From contig DDSA01000022.1 in NCBI GenBank assembly GCA_002343715.1, positions 1 through 18,906 on the forward strand: DNA of 18,906 nucleotides, in the 5' to 3' direction. The translations under genes were made by a program, and so were the position numbers. The DNA comes from Phycisphaerales bacterium UBA2402 (lineage in GTDB: Bacteria > Planctomycetota > Phycisphaerae > Phycisphaerales > UBA1924). This document shows, in pieces, positions 1-7,628 of this stretch. Numbering within the stretch: the stretch's first letter is position 1; every line of letters begins with the position of its first letter. The notes under the pieces were generated by a model. It was not told where the DNA came from, searched no databases, and saw only the letters and a list, made by a program, of their open reading frames with translations.

Positions 1-125
1 GTTGCGAATAACAAAGGAGACAAGGATATGTGATGGTGCGACGGGTGTGGCGTTGCCCCCGCCCCCCCCCCCCCCCCGCCGCGGCCCCCCGCCCGCCGCG
101 CCGGCGGGGCGGGCGGCGCGGGCGG
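1..125. other. Low-complexity G/C contig end, probably artefactual
   Basis: Positions 56-120 consist almost entirely of G and C, including an uninterrupted run of 16 C at 62-77. Beyond it, positions 1-55 are an unrelated, more AT-balanced stretch. A run of C on this strand is a run of G on the other, which is the known error signature of two-colour Illumina chemistry when signal is lost. The tail of the ABC ATPase gene runs into this block and turns into a Pro/Ala/Arg/Gly stretch. I infer poor-quality sequence, possibly with a chimeric tip. A genuine Pro/Gly-rich C-terminus cannot be excluded for the part nearest position 125. Confidence 0.6.
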
Positions 126-1121
126 AGGTGAAACGGCGGCGGGCGGGCTGGCGCTCTCGGAGAGCACCAGTTTGTCGATGAGTGCCTCTCCTTCGGGATC
201 ATCACCCTTGAGGAAGGCGGCTGTCTGCCCGCCCGCGGTGGCGCCCGATGTGGTGAGTTGCTCGGCCTTGGCACGATCGACGATGTCGAGGAAAAGGTCC
301 TCGAGCGACTGACGGGGTTTGGCGACCCGGAGGATCGCGTTGTTCCCGGAGGTGCGCTGCCTGATGAGTCGGTCGATCTCGGCGACGGTGGCGTCGTCGA
401 GCGTGTCGGTCTCGATCGTGGTCTTGCTCTGCGAGACAAGGAGTTCATCGCAGGTGCCTTCGGCGCGTTTCTGCCCGCCGTACAGGATAATGAGACGGTC
501 CACGCAGTCCTCGACATCCGCGAGCAGGTGGCTGGAGAGAAGCACGGTCTTCCCGCGGTTGCCCAGTTCGATGATGAGGTCCTTGATCTGACGGGTGCCG
601 ATGGGGTCCAGACCCGTGGTCGGTTCGTCGAGGATCAGCAGGTCCGGGTCGTTGATGAGCGCCTGGGCGATGCCGATGCGCCGCTGCATGCCCTTGCTGT
701 ACTCTCGCACGGGGCGGAACTGAGCCCCGGTCAACCCGAGCATGTCGAGGAGTTCATCGACGCGGCGCACTCGTGTGCGGTGGTCGAGTTCGAAGAGTTT
801 GGCGTAGTAATCCAGCGTTTCACGCGCGTTGAGAAATCCGTAGAGGTACGACTCTTCCGGGAGATAGCCGATGCGTCTCTTGATCGAGACATCGGAGGGT
901 GCCTTGCCGAAGAGGGCTACCCGGCCCGAGGTGGGTCTCAGGAGGCCCAGGATCATCTTGATGGTGGTGCTTTTGCCGCTGCCGTTTGGCCCCAGCAGCC
1001 CGAAGACCTCGCGCGGGCGGATCTCAAAGGACAGGTTCGAGACAGCCCGGGCGCGGTCCCGCATCCAGAAGTCCTTGAAGACCTTGGTGACCTGCTGGCA
1101 AACGACAAGAGAATCGGACAT
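3..1121 (-). CDS. ABC exporter ATP-binding protein (ABC-2 type, NosF-like), 3' end unreliable
   Basis: This is the nucleotide-binding subunit of an ABC-2 type exporter; it hydrolyses ATP at the inner face of the membrane to drive a separate permease. Translated by hand from ATG at 1121, it has Walker A GPNGSGKST near residues 44-52, signature YSKGMQ near 141-146, Walker B LLILDEP at 161-167 and the H-loop LLSSH ending at His198. A C-terminal SLEDLFLDI motif (about 272-280) is usual in this exporter class. The frame stays open to the contig edge with no stop; residues beyond about 325 fall in the low-complexity block, so the true end is unknown. The start lies 29 bases after the second HflK-like gene, making it the last gene of the SPFH operon, with only a weak GAGG upstream. 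The likely permease partner is the divergent gene at 6246-7616. Family assignment is secure; the substrate is unknown. Confidence 0.9.
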   Translation of the reverse strand, partial: MSDSLVVCQQVTKVFKDFWMRDRARAVSNLSFEIRPREVFGLLGPNGSGKSTTIKMILGLLRPTSGRVALFGKAPSDVSIKRRIGYLPEESYLYGFLNARETLDYYAKLFELDHRTRVRRVDELLDMLGLTGAQFRPVREYSKGMQRRIGIAQALINDPDLLILDEPTTGLDPIGTRQIKDLIIELGNRGKTVLLSSHLLADVEDCVDRLIILYGGQKRAEGTCDELLVSQSKTTIETDTLDDATVAEIDRLIRQRTSGNNAILRVAKPRQSLEDLFLDIVDRAKAEQLTTSGATAGGQTAAFLKGDDPEGEALIDKLVLSESASPPAAVSPPPAPPAPPARRAGGRGGGGGGAGATPHPSHHHISLSPLLFA

Positions 1122-1150
1122 GCGGTGGTGCCTCGGGGTGCGTCAGCGCG

Positions 1151-2572
1151 TCAGCCGGCGGCCTTGATGGTGGTCATGTCGGTCTTGAACTTGTTCTCAC
1201 GGAGCATGCGCATCCGTTCCGCCTCGGACTCGGCCGATTCCTTCATCTTGATGGCGCGGTCCATATCTCGGAGGATGTTGGGATCGGGGCTGATGAGCAT
1301 GCGCATGGTGCCGATGTCGCGCGGGGCGAGCATCACCTGCACCGTCGGCCGGTTGATGAACGACGCGACGGCATCGCTCCATTCCTTGTGAACCATCAGG
1401 CCGGGATTTGCCTTGAACTGCGCCAACTTGGCCTCGTAGCGGTCCAGGTCACCCTTGGCCTTGGTCACCACGGCGGATCGGTAGCGACCGGCATCGGCGA
1501 GCTTCGCGCTGACCTCGCCCCCGATCAGGCCCTTGACCTTCTTCCCTTCCACTTCGACCTCTTCTCCCTGCATCATGGCGTCGATCGTTGCCATGGTCGC
1601 GGCCATCGACGCCTCATCGTTCTTCGCGGCGGCGTCCTCGTACTGCTCGATGAGCGAGACGAGGTACGGGGCGGCCTCTCCCGCGGCCATGTTCAGCGCG
1701 TTGTTGGCTTCACTTCGGGCCGACTCGACGGCCTTCGCGGCGTTGGCCACGGTGCTCTGCACCCTCGAGAAATCGTTGCGAACCCACAGGGGCGGTACCG
1801 CCTGCACCAGCGTCAACTGGTCGATGATGATGCCCGATTCCGCATCGTCGAGGGTGCGCTGGGCCACCGCCTTGGCGCGGCTGGCGACACTGGCGGTCTG
1901 GTCCGCGGACTGTTTCAGGAGTTCATCCACCGTGACGTGGGCGCACGCCTGGACCACGCCGCGCTTGACGGCGGCCCGTACCAAAGCCCACTCGGTCTGG
2001 TCGAGCACGTTCTGGGCGTACTTGGCGGCGTCATCGCGGCGGTAACCAACCTTCCAGCGGGTATGAGCGATGTTGCCGTCGGCGGTCAGCACGGATCCGC
2101 TGCCGCCCTGGTCTGGCTTGAGGCTTTCGGAGGGGGGGAGTTTGTCGATGCCGACGGTGTCCGGGGTGCCTTCCTGCATGTAAACCCAGAAATCCTTGTC
2201 GATGGAAAGGTCCTGCAAACCTCGGTCGATGAGGACCAGTTCGCCGAGCGGGAAGGGGGCGTTGACCTGCATCCCGGGGTCGAGGGCCGGCCCCTGCCTC
2301 GCGCCGAAGAGGAGACGGATGCCCTGCTGCCCCTCGTTGACGAATTTGAAACCGCTGAAAATATACAACGCAGCAAGGACGACCATACCGAACTGCAGCA
2401 GTCGCAGAACGATGCGCAGCGCATCGGCCATGGACTGGTTGGCGGGATCGAGCGGGGACTGATCGTCGCTCCCTTCTCCCTGCTGTCCGAGCGTGACGGA
2501 TGCTGTTCGGCGGGGAGAGGGGGATGAATCACCCGGGGCATCGGGCGAAAACGTGGGATCGGAGAGTTTCAC
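1151..2572 (-). CDS. SPFH/Band-7 membrane protein, second HflK-like paralogue
   Basis: A 473-residue protein with a soluble, Ser/Pro-rich N-terminus, one membrane segment at about residues 50-73 (LQFGMVVLAALYIFSGF), then an SPFH domain opening with a V-N-E-G-Q-Q-G-I type motif. The family (HflK, HflC, prohibitin, stomatin) builds ring- or cage-like assemblies that organise membrane proteins and modulate proteases such as FtsH. An Ala/Glu-rich helical stretch follows at about 265-400, as in HflK. It is longer than E. coli HflC and has an insertion after the first strands of the SPFH domain (about 130-160). The start is GTG: its GTGA overlaps the upstream hflC stop by 4 bases, and a strong GGAGGT (2579-2584) sits 6 bases before it. 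This suggests translational coupling and a fixed stoichiometry with HflC. FtsH linkage is not visible here. Confidence 0.8.
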   Translation of the reverse strand: MKLSDPTFSPDAPGDSSPSPRRTASVTLGQQGEGSDDQSPLDPANQSMADALRIVLRLLQFGMVVLAALYIFSGFKFVNEGQQGIRLLFGARQGPALDPGMQVNAPFPLGELVLIDRGLQDLSIDKDFWVYMQEGTPDTVGIDKLPPSESLKPDQGGSGSVLTADGNIAHTRWKVGYRRDDAAKYAQNVLDQTEWALVRAAVKRGVVQACAHVTVDELLKQSADQTASVASRAKAVAQRTLDDAESGIIIDQLTLVQAVPPLWVRNDFSRVQSTVANAAKAVESARSEANNALNMAAGEAAPYLVSLIEQYEDAAAKNDEASMAATMATIDAMMQGEEVEVEGKKVKGLIGGEVSAKLADAGRYRSAVVTKAKGDLDRYEAKLAQFKANPGLMVHKEWSDAVASFINRPTVQVMLAPRDIGTMRMLISPDPNILRDMDRAIKMKESAESEAERMRMLRENKFKTDMTTIKAAG

Positions 2573-3594
2573 TTCGGCACCTCCGTCGCGGCTGGGGTCT
2601 GCGACTTCATCGGGCGGTCGAGGATGCTGGGACCCGCCGGGGCGGGGATCTGGCCCGACTTCAACTGCTCGAGAGCATCGGGATAGAGCAGCCCGACGCC
2701 GGGCGTGGAAGCGGAGAGGACGAGGGTTGTCTGCTTGCCCAGGCCCTCACGCAGGAAGTCCATGTTTTGAAGGAAGACCTGGAGCTCGGGGTTGACATTC
2801 ATCCTTGCCATGTAGGGCGCGGCCTCCAGTTCGCCACGGTTGCGGATCTCCTGGGCCAGCCTCTCGGCGAAATCCTTGATCTTGCGTGCATCGCTCTCGG
2901 CCTTGGCCTTGATGGCCTGGGCCTGCGCGGCGCCCCGGCTATCGGTCTCCTGCGCCAGACGCTCACGGGTCGTTTTCATACGCTCGAAGACGCTCTTGGT
3001 CGTCTCCTCGGGCAGGACGATCCGGGTGATGCCCATGTCCACGGCGGCGATGCCGTAATCGGAGAGTTTGAGACCGCTCTTGTCCTCGGATGCGGCGAAC
3101 GACGACTTCATCTGCTCTTCGAGCCGGGCGAGGCCGGACCCCTCATCGGTCTGCGACGTGCCGAAGAGTTGGTCCATGCGGTACTTGCTGATCTGGCCGC
3201 CCGCGGCACGCATGTTGCCGACGAGCGCGAGCTCGGCGGCTTTGTAGTGTTCCTCGGCGGTGTACCCCGCGTTGGAAAAGCGCTGATAGAACTTGAGCGG
3301 GTCGGTGACACGCCAGGTGCAGAACGTCTCGACGACGACCTGCCGGTTGTCGGCGGTCTGGAGCGTTTCGAGTTTGGTGGAAAGAGGGCGGACGCGCGTG
3401 TCGTACTTGGTCACCTTCTGGAAGTAGGGAGCGCGGAAACGCAGGCCGGGGGTGGTGATCACGTCTTGCTCATCGGCCTTGCCCAACGTCGTGACCACCG
3501 CCGCCTCGGTGAAGCGGACGGTGAACATGCTGGCGAAGGCCAGGAGCGCCACCAGTACGACGGCCGTGACGATGAAAGTTATGAACTTACGCAT
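2569..3594 (-). CDS. hflC: HflC-like SPFH protein
   Basis: A 341-residue HflC homologue, close to the usual HflC size. The N-terminus MRKFITF leads into one membrane segment (about residues 4-27). An SPFH domain follows, containing PGLRFRAPYFQKV, a D-x-R-V motif and a W-R-V-T-D-P-L-K-F segment typical of HflC. A charged helix rich in Ala/Lys/Glu (about 210-260) and a conserved tail around DFLREGL and TTLVLSAST are also HflC features. The open frame extends upstream to 3918, but those extra 108 residues are Arg/Pro/His-rich, have no domain features and overlap the end of the preceding gene, so I chose ATG 3594. In E. coli, HflK and HflC form a membrane cage around FtsH; here HflC is sandwiched between two HflK-like genes. 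No clear Shine-Dalgarno precedes it. The hflK stop lies 77 bases upstream. Confidence 0.87.
   Translation of the reverse strand: MRKFITFIVTAVVLVALLAFASMFTVRFTEAAVVTTLGKADEQDVITTPGLRFRAPYFQKVTKYDTRVRPLSTKLETLQTADNRQVVVETFCTWRVTDPLKFYQRFSNAGYTAEEHYKAAELALVGNMRAAGGQISKYRMDQLFGTSQTDEGSGLARLEEQMKSSFAASEDKSGLKLSDYGIAAVDMGITRIVLPEETTKSVFERMKTTRERLAQETDSRGAAQAQAIKAKAESDARKIKDFAERLAQEIRNRGELEAAPYMARMNVNPELQVFLQNMDFLREGLGKQTTLVLSASTPGVGLLYPDALEQLKSGQIPAPAGPSILDRPMKSQTPAATEVPK
2579..2584 (-). promoter_or_regulatory. Strong ribosome binding site deciding a GTG start
   Basis: GGAGGT on the minus strand, 6 bases before the GTG at 2572. It lies inside the end of hflC, so translation of the second HflK-like gene is probably coupled to hflC. 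It fixes GTG at 2572 as the start, and it stands out because most genes here have weak or no Shine-Dalgarno sequence. Confidence 0.7.
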
Positions 3595-3671
3595 GGGAGT
3601 GGTTCGCCGTTGAGGTCCGATTCGGGAGGTGGGTGAGGTCGATGCGTGTCTGGCGGGGGTTGTACAGGGGC

Positions 3672-5774
3672 TTACTGTTCGGGGTTCTGCCCGGTGGTGA
3701 AGTTCCGGAAAATGTCCTGACCGAAGTCTTTTTCCTTGTTGTCGAAGTCGAGGATGAAGTTGCGTTCGGGGACGATGAAGACCCGGGAGTTTCTGGCCGC
3801 GTCCTTGAGCGAATCGAAGTAGACCGCGTGACGGAAAATCGTGGGAGCGGCGGTGTACATCGCGCTGCGTCCCTGATGCCGGGCCGCTCGGCCCCGCACA
3901 TCCATGTGGTGGGCCCATCGGTCGGCCTGCGCCCGGGCGAGGGTCGCGGCGGCCGAGCCGCCCGCGTCTTCGAGCAGTTTCTGCACCTTGTATTCCTGGG
4001 CTTTCATGGTGGGAGCATCACCCCCGGTTTCTCGGAGCCGGTCGAGTTCGTTGATCTGCGCGACGATGGTACGAGCGAGGGTGGGGTCCCCCACCACTTC
4101 GGTCAGGACCTTGATCTCCTCCGCGCGAGCTGCTTCGATGCGGGCCTGGAGTTTCTGGTCCGCCTGCACGGGCTTCTCGAAGGCGTCCGCCGTGTCCTTG
4201 GGGGGATGAACCCCGTCGATGGACAGGAAAATGATCTCGACTCCGGCGCCGCGAGGCACGCCGTCGGGACCCGGATTCAAACGATCAAAGGCAGCCTGGA
4301 CACGCTCTCGCAATTGGGAGGAGAGTTCCACACGCCCCCCGCCGAGCACATCATTCAGCGATGTCGATTGGAAAAAGCGAACGATCTCCCGACGGGCTGC
4401 GGCGCGGAGAAGGTCATCACGCTTGGCGGGCGGCCCGAGTTCATCGTAGAGACGGACATTCTTGACCGAGTAACGCAGGGGCATCTCCACCGAGACCAGC
4501 GAGATATCGGTGAGATCGGCCTTGTCTCCGGGGCCGGGCGACAAGGCCGAACCGGTTCGCACGATCTGGTAAATCTCTTCCCCCGCGTGATCGTTCGTCC
4601 ACAGGATCGGTTCCTTGATCGCCGGGGTCGGGGTACCCAGGTCGATCGTTCGCAGACCGGTGACCGTCAGATCGGTGATGACCGGACGACCCTTCATCGT
4701 GGTGAAGTACTCGGGGATGTAGAGGGACTCGATCGGCCAGGGGAGTTTGAGATGCCAGCCCGGGCCGACATCTTCGCGGACGATGGCTCCGAAACGAAGG
4801 ATCATCCCGCGCTGGTGCGGTTTCACGACCACGACCGATGACAAGCCCCACACGATCAGCACGCCCAGGACGATCAACGGTACAAATGCTCGGCTGAGTA
4901 ACTGGTAGAACCAACCGCTGGTAACGTTGAAACCCAACTGGTAGTTGATCGCATCGCTGATCGACTGGGCGATGCGATCCGGCGCGGCGACAAAGCTCAA
5001 CAGCCGGGAATCAAAGGCCGGGCGCGGGATCTCCCCGGGCCGACGCGGTCGGTACATGCTGAGGATGAAGTTCAGGAACGTCTCGCAACCGATGAGCAGC
5101 AGAAACGCCGGGACCGCCACCTGGAGCCATCGAAGGAGACTGTCCGGCCCTTTCAGGAGATCAATCAGATGGCCGACACCGATGGACAGCCCGATGAGAG
5201 CCGCACCGACGGCAAACGCGGCACCGGCACGAAGGTTGGCCCATGGGGCTTGCTTCGCGAGACCCGCGGTGTAACGAGCGAAGACAAACCCGAGAAACGC
5301 CACCGACAAACCAATGCCAAGTCCCCAGGCAGATTTCGTAGGATGAATGAAATCCTCGGATGAAATCCTTGTACGACCGTCAAGAAACCGAACAATGCTG
5401 GCCGCGGTGAGGATCGAGCCAATGACAAAAGATGCAGAAGGAACAAAGAAGCGGTGCAACCCGGCGAGGCGTTTGGCCGCGGGGCGAAACTCATCGGCCT
5501 GTGAAGAAAAGACCGAAGTCCCCGCCGTAGGGGATGCCGCGAGCGCATCTGTTTCCATCGCTTCGACACGCTCTCGCCTGTGCTGATCGAAGACAATGCA
5601 GAGGACCAACCAGGCGATGATGCCTACTCCGGCGAAGATCGCTCCGGTGACCGCGGAATGGTCCCTGCCGAGGATGCCGTAGATCAGCAGAGCCAGGGTC
5701 AAACCAACTTGGAGCGTCATGCCACCAAGACTGACCCGGGTGGCCTGCTGATAGGTGATGTAGTCGGCCTTCAT
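3672..5774 (-). CDS. hflK: Polytopic HflK-like SPFH protein (multi-TM domain fused to Band-7)
   Basis: A 700-residue protein combining an N-terminal polytopic domain with an HflK-like SPFH domain. From the ATG at 5774 I see about six hydrophobic segments (near residues 20-37, 42-62, 109-131, 150-170, 182-206, 217-240). A seventh, near 297-318, anchors the SPFH part. That part starts with V-V-V-K-P-H-Q-R-G-M-I-L-R-F-G, the canonical HflK motif, followed by PGWHLKLPWPIE. The tail ends with a RVFIVP motif resembling the HflK C-terminus. E. coli HflK has a single membrane segment and about 420 residues, so the extra domain is the notable difference. An in-frame ATG at 5840 would add 22 residues; I prefer 5774, where MKADYITYQQATR looks like a normal start with GGAA nearby. 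It is the first gene of the operon, transcribed away from the hairpin-rich region. Confidence 0.83.
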   Translation of the reverse strand: MKADYITYQQATRVSLGGMTLQVGLTLALLIYGILGRDHSAVTGAIFAGVGIIAWLVLCIVFDQHRRERVEAMETDALAASPTAGTSVFSSQADEFRPAAKRLAGLHRFFVPSASFVIGSILTAASIVRFLDGRTRISSEDFIHPTKSAWGLGIGLSVAFLGFVFARYTAGLAKQAPWANLRAGAAFAVGAALIGLSIGVGHLIDLLKGPDSLLRWLQVAVPAFLLLIGCETFLNFILSMYRPRRPGEIPRPAFDSRLLSFVAAPDRIAQSISDAINYQLGFNVTSGWFYQLLSRAFVPLIVLGVLIVWGLSSVVVVKPHQRGMILRFGAIVREDVGPGWHLKLPWPIESLYIPEYFTTMKGRPVITDLTVTGLRTIDLGTPTPAIKEPILWTNDHAGEEIYQIVRTGSALSPGPGDKADLTDISLVSVEMPLRYSVKNVRLYDELGPPAKRDDLLRAAARREIVRFFQSTSLNDVLGGGRVELSSQLRERVQAAFDRLNPGPDGVPRGAGVEIIFLSIDGVHPPKDTADAFEKPVQADQKLQARIEAARAEEIKVLTEVVGDPTLARTIVAQINELDRLRETGGDAPTMKAQEYKVQKLLEDAGGSAAATLARAQADRWAHHMDVRGRAARHQGRSAMYTAAPTIFRHAVYFDSLKDAARNSRVFIVPERNFILDFDNKEKDFGQDIFRNFTTGQNPEQ

Positions 5775-5904
5775 AGTCGTTCCACTGTCGGACTCGAACG
5801 CGAAACCAAACAGATCCCATTCCAATCGCCTGATCGGCAACGGGCTGCCTATCGCGGCGATGAGCGCCCCACACTCCGCCGACTGGCATCAGTCTACCGA
5901 CCGA

Positions 5905-5925
5905 CCCCTGCCAGAACAGCAGGGG
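5905..5925. repeat. Perfect inverted repeat, 7-base arms and 7-base spacer
   Basis: CCCCTGC (5905-5911) and GCAGGGG (5919-5925) are exact reverse complements separated by 7 bases. No T-run follows on either strand, so a simple intrinsic terminator is unlikely. It may be an operator or a structured leader. Confidence 0.6.
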
Positions 5926-5927
5926 GA

Positions 5928-5948
5928 GTGAACCTTCCGACGGTTCAC
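5928..5948. repeat. Second perfect inverted repeat with the same 7-7-7 geometry
   Basis: GTGAACC (5928-5934) and GGTTCAC (5942-5948) are exact reverse complements with a 7-base spacer, starting 2 bases after the previous repeat ends. The arm sequence is different, so it is not a copy of the first. A dimeric regulator site is one possibility. Confidence 0.6.
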
Positions 5949-5982
5949 CCGAAAGATCTGCCTCCCGGGGTAGGGCCGGTGC

Positions 5983-6004
5983 AGAGGGCCGTATTGTGGC
6001 CTCT
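5983..6004. repeat. Third hairpin, one-base bulge, 7-base loop
   Basis: AGAGGGCC and GGCCTCT pair with a single bulged G and a 7-base loop (gtattgt, 5991-5997). It continues the series of hairpins in this gap. It carries no T-tract. Confidence 0.5.
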
Positions 6005-6099
6005 ACCAACGGTGCTTTCCACCCGAACCGATGGACTTTCGGGGTTGCGCTCTTTGAGCCTCGCGGTGGACCGTTGCCAAACGACCCACCCGGCTCGGT

Positions 6100-6128
6100 T
6101 TGAAGTACGCTCGACCCGAACCTATGTT
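6100..6128 (+). promoter_or_regulatory. Candidate sigma70-type promoter for the ABC permease
   Basis: TTGAAG (6100-6105) and TATGTT (6123-6128) are separated by exactly 17 bases; each matches 4 of 6 consensus positions. The -10 overlaps the small palindrome CGAAC-ctat-GTTCG (6117-6130), which would suit repressor control. The leader to the ATG at 6246 would be about 110 bases. By-eye matches of this quality occur by chance, so this is weak evidence. Confidence 0.3.
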
Positions 6129-6150
6129 CGTTCCCCGTGGTAGGAAGAGC

Positions 6151-6180
6151 CGGGATCGGACCGGACCCGGGATCGACCGG
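6151..6180. repeat. Short direct repeat upstream of the permease
   Basis: CGGGATCGGACCGG (6151-6164) recurs as CGGGATCGACCGG (6168-6180), differing by one deleted G, 17 bases apart. It lies in the presumed leader of the permease gene. Confidence 0.45.
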
Positions 6181-6245
6181 CGAGAGCGAACGACCCTTGT
6201 TTCCCCCCTTCCTCCCGACTTCTGCCTCACGGACCACATTCTCGA

Positions 6246-7616
6246 ATGCTCCTGCAAACTCTGACTATCGCACGAACGACGTTCACCGAGGCGCTGCGCC
6301 AGCCTGTGCTGCTGCTGATGGTGCTGGCCGGGGGCGTGTTGCAGGTGTTCAACACCTGGGGCACGGGCTTCGCCATGGGTCAGGAGGAGACCAGCGAAGT
6401 GGTCGGCGACAACAAACTCCTCCTCGATGTGGGGCTTGCGACGGTCTTCGTGCTCGGCACTCTGCTGGCGGGCTTTATCGCCACGGCGGTGATGAGCCGC
6501 GAGATCGAAAACAAGACCGTCCTGACAATTATCAGCAAACCGGTGTCACGACCGACCCTGGTGCTGGGCAAGTACCTCGGGGTTGCCGGGGCCATCCTCG
6601 CGGCGATGATCGTGATGCTGGTGTATCTGCTTTTCAGCATCCGGCACGAGGTCATGTCCACGGCGTCGGACGAACTGGATAAGCCGGTGCTTCTCTTCGC
6701 GCTGGGGAGCACGGCGCTGGCGTTGATTCTCGCCGGCTGGTGCAACTTCTTCTACGGATGGAGTTTCCCCCAGACGGCGATGGTGCTGCTCGTGCCTTTC
6801 ACGCTGCTGGGTTATCTGGGTGTGCTTCTGCTGAGCAAGAAGTGGGAACTCCAGTCGTTCTCGACGGACTTCAAACCTCAGATCACGATGGCTTGCATCT
6901 GCCTCACCCTGGCGGTGATGGTCCTGGTCAGCGTCGCCACCGCCGCGTCCACACGCCTCGGGCAGGTGATGACGATCGTCGTCTGCTTCGGCGTGTTTGT
7001 CGCGTCGCTCTTCAGCAACACACTCATCGGGCGGCACGTCTTCCGCAACGAACTGCTCGGCACCATCACCAAGGTGGAGCCCGTGGACCCGTCCAGACCG
7101 GCCTTCGAAAGCGCCGAGAGCGCGCTGCGGATCGAACTCGAGAACGCCAGCCGCCGCCCGCTCTCGACCGGGCAGGCATTCTTCTACAGCCCCAGCCCCA
7201 GTGGGTTCCCGATGATGGGGACGCGTCGGTACGGCGACTTTGCCGGAGACACGAAGAGCGTGGGCGCGATGAGCGCCCGCGATGTAGTTCCGAGCATCAT
7301 CATCACGGAAACCCAGCCCCCGTTCAAGCAGATGGTGGTGCGCAACATCGGCCCCGGAGAGACCGGCGTGCCCATCATCCGCAAGCCCGAAGCGGGGGAC
7401 TATGTCTTCAAGTCCTTCACCAGCACGAACACGGTGGCACTGGCCGCGTGGGGAGCGCTGCCGAACCTCCAGTATTACTGGCTGCTCGACGCGATCAGCC
7501 AGAACCGACCCGTGCCGGCGCGATATTTCTTCACGGCGGCGGGGTACGCGCTGGCGCAGATCGGGGTGTTTCTGTCCCTGGCCGTGCTGCTCTTCCAGAA
7601 GCGGGATGTGGGGTAA
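6246..7616 (+). CDS. ABC-2 type exporter permease
   Basis: A 456-residue inner-membrane permease. It opens with an amphipathic LTIARTTFTEALRQP segment typical of ABC-2/NosY-like permeases. Hydrophobic segments follow near residues 20-36, 62-84, 112-131, 147-168, 176-196, 212-232 and 240-258. The motif SREIENKTVLTIISKPVSR (84-102) after the second segment is the hallmark cytoplasmic coupling region. A soluble stretch of about 140-150 residues (about 268-415) precedes the last membrane helix (428-450), which ends in FQKRDVG; such inserts usually face the outside. No ATPase lies beside it on this strand, so the best partner is the ATPase at 3-1121, at the far end of the divergent SPFH operon. 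The start has no Shine-Dalgarno. Its stop lies only 12 bases from the stop of the convergent Ig-like gene, with no visible terminator. Substrate unknown. Confidence 0.85.
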   Translation: MLLQTLTIARTTFTEALRQPVLLLMVLAGGVLQVFNTWGTGFAMGQEETSEVVGDNKLLLDVGLATVFVLGTLLAGFIATAVMSREIENKTVLTIISKPVSRPTLVLGKYLGVAGAILAAMIVMLVYLLFSIRHEVMSTASDELDKPVLLFALGSTALALILAGWCNFFYGWSFPQTAMVLLVPFTLLGYLGVLLLSKKWELQSFSTDFKPQITMACICLTLAVMVLVSVATAASTRLGQVMTIVVCFGVFVASLFSNTLIGRHVFRNELLGTITKVEPVDPSRPAFESAESALRIELENASRRPLSTGQAFFYSPSPSGFPMMGTRRYGDFAGDTKSVGAMSARDVVPSIIITETQPPFKQMVVRNIGPGETGVPIIRKPEAGDYVFKSFTSTNTVALAAWGALPNLQYYWLLDAISQNRPVPARYFFTAAGYALAQIGVFLSLAVLLFQKRDVG

Positions 7617-7628
7617 GTCAGAAACCCG

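Larger units (their letters stand above)
5775..6245. other. Divergent intergenic control region, rich in inverted repeats
   Basis: This 471-base gap separates the SPFH operon (leftward) from the ABC permease (rightward). Reading frames crossing it have no recognisable protein features and mostly overlap the flanking genes. It holds at least three hairpins with 7-base loops (listed separately). Smaller palindromes occur at 5851-5861 (ATCGC-g-GCGAT), 6022-6043 (CCCGAA/TTCGGG) and 6117-6130 (CGAAC-ctat-GTTCG), and there is a short direct repeat near 6151-6180. I infer shared regulation of the exporter halves. Confidence 0.6.

Noticed and set aside
3595..3918. An N-terminal extension of HflC by 108 residues
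   Set aside because: The extension is Arg/Pro/His-rich, overlaps the end of the upstream hflK-like gene and lacks HflC similarity; MRKFITF at 3594 is the natural start.
258..4841. A chain of long plus-strand frames (258-1391, 1388-2527, 2500-3636, 3633-4841)
   Set aside because: All are antisense shadows of the ABC ATPase and SPFH genes, caused by high third-position GC. None has recognisable motifs.
5491..6237. A 248-codon minus-strand frame crossing the divergent region
   Set aside because: It overlaps the start of the polytopic HflK-like gene in another frame, and its low-quality Arg/Gly/Pro-rich sequence has no recognisable domain.
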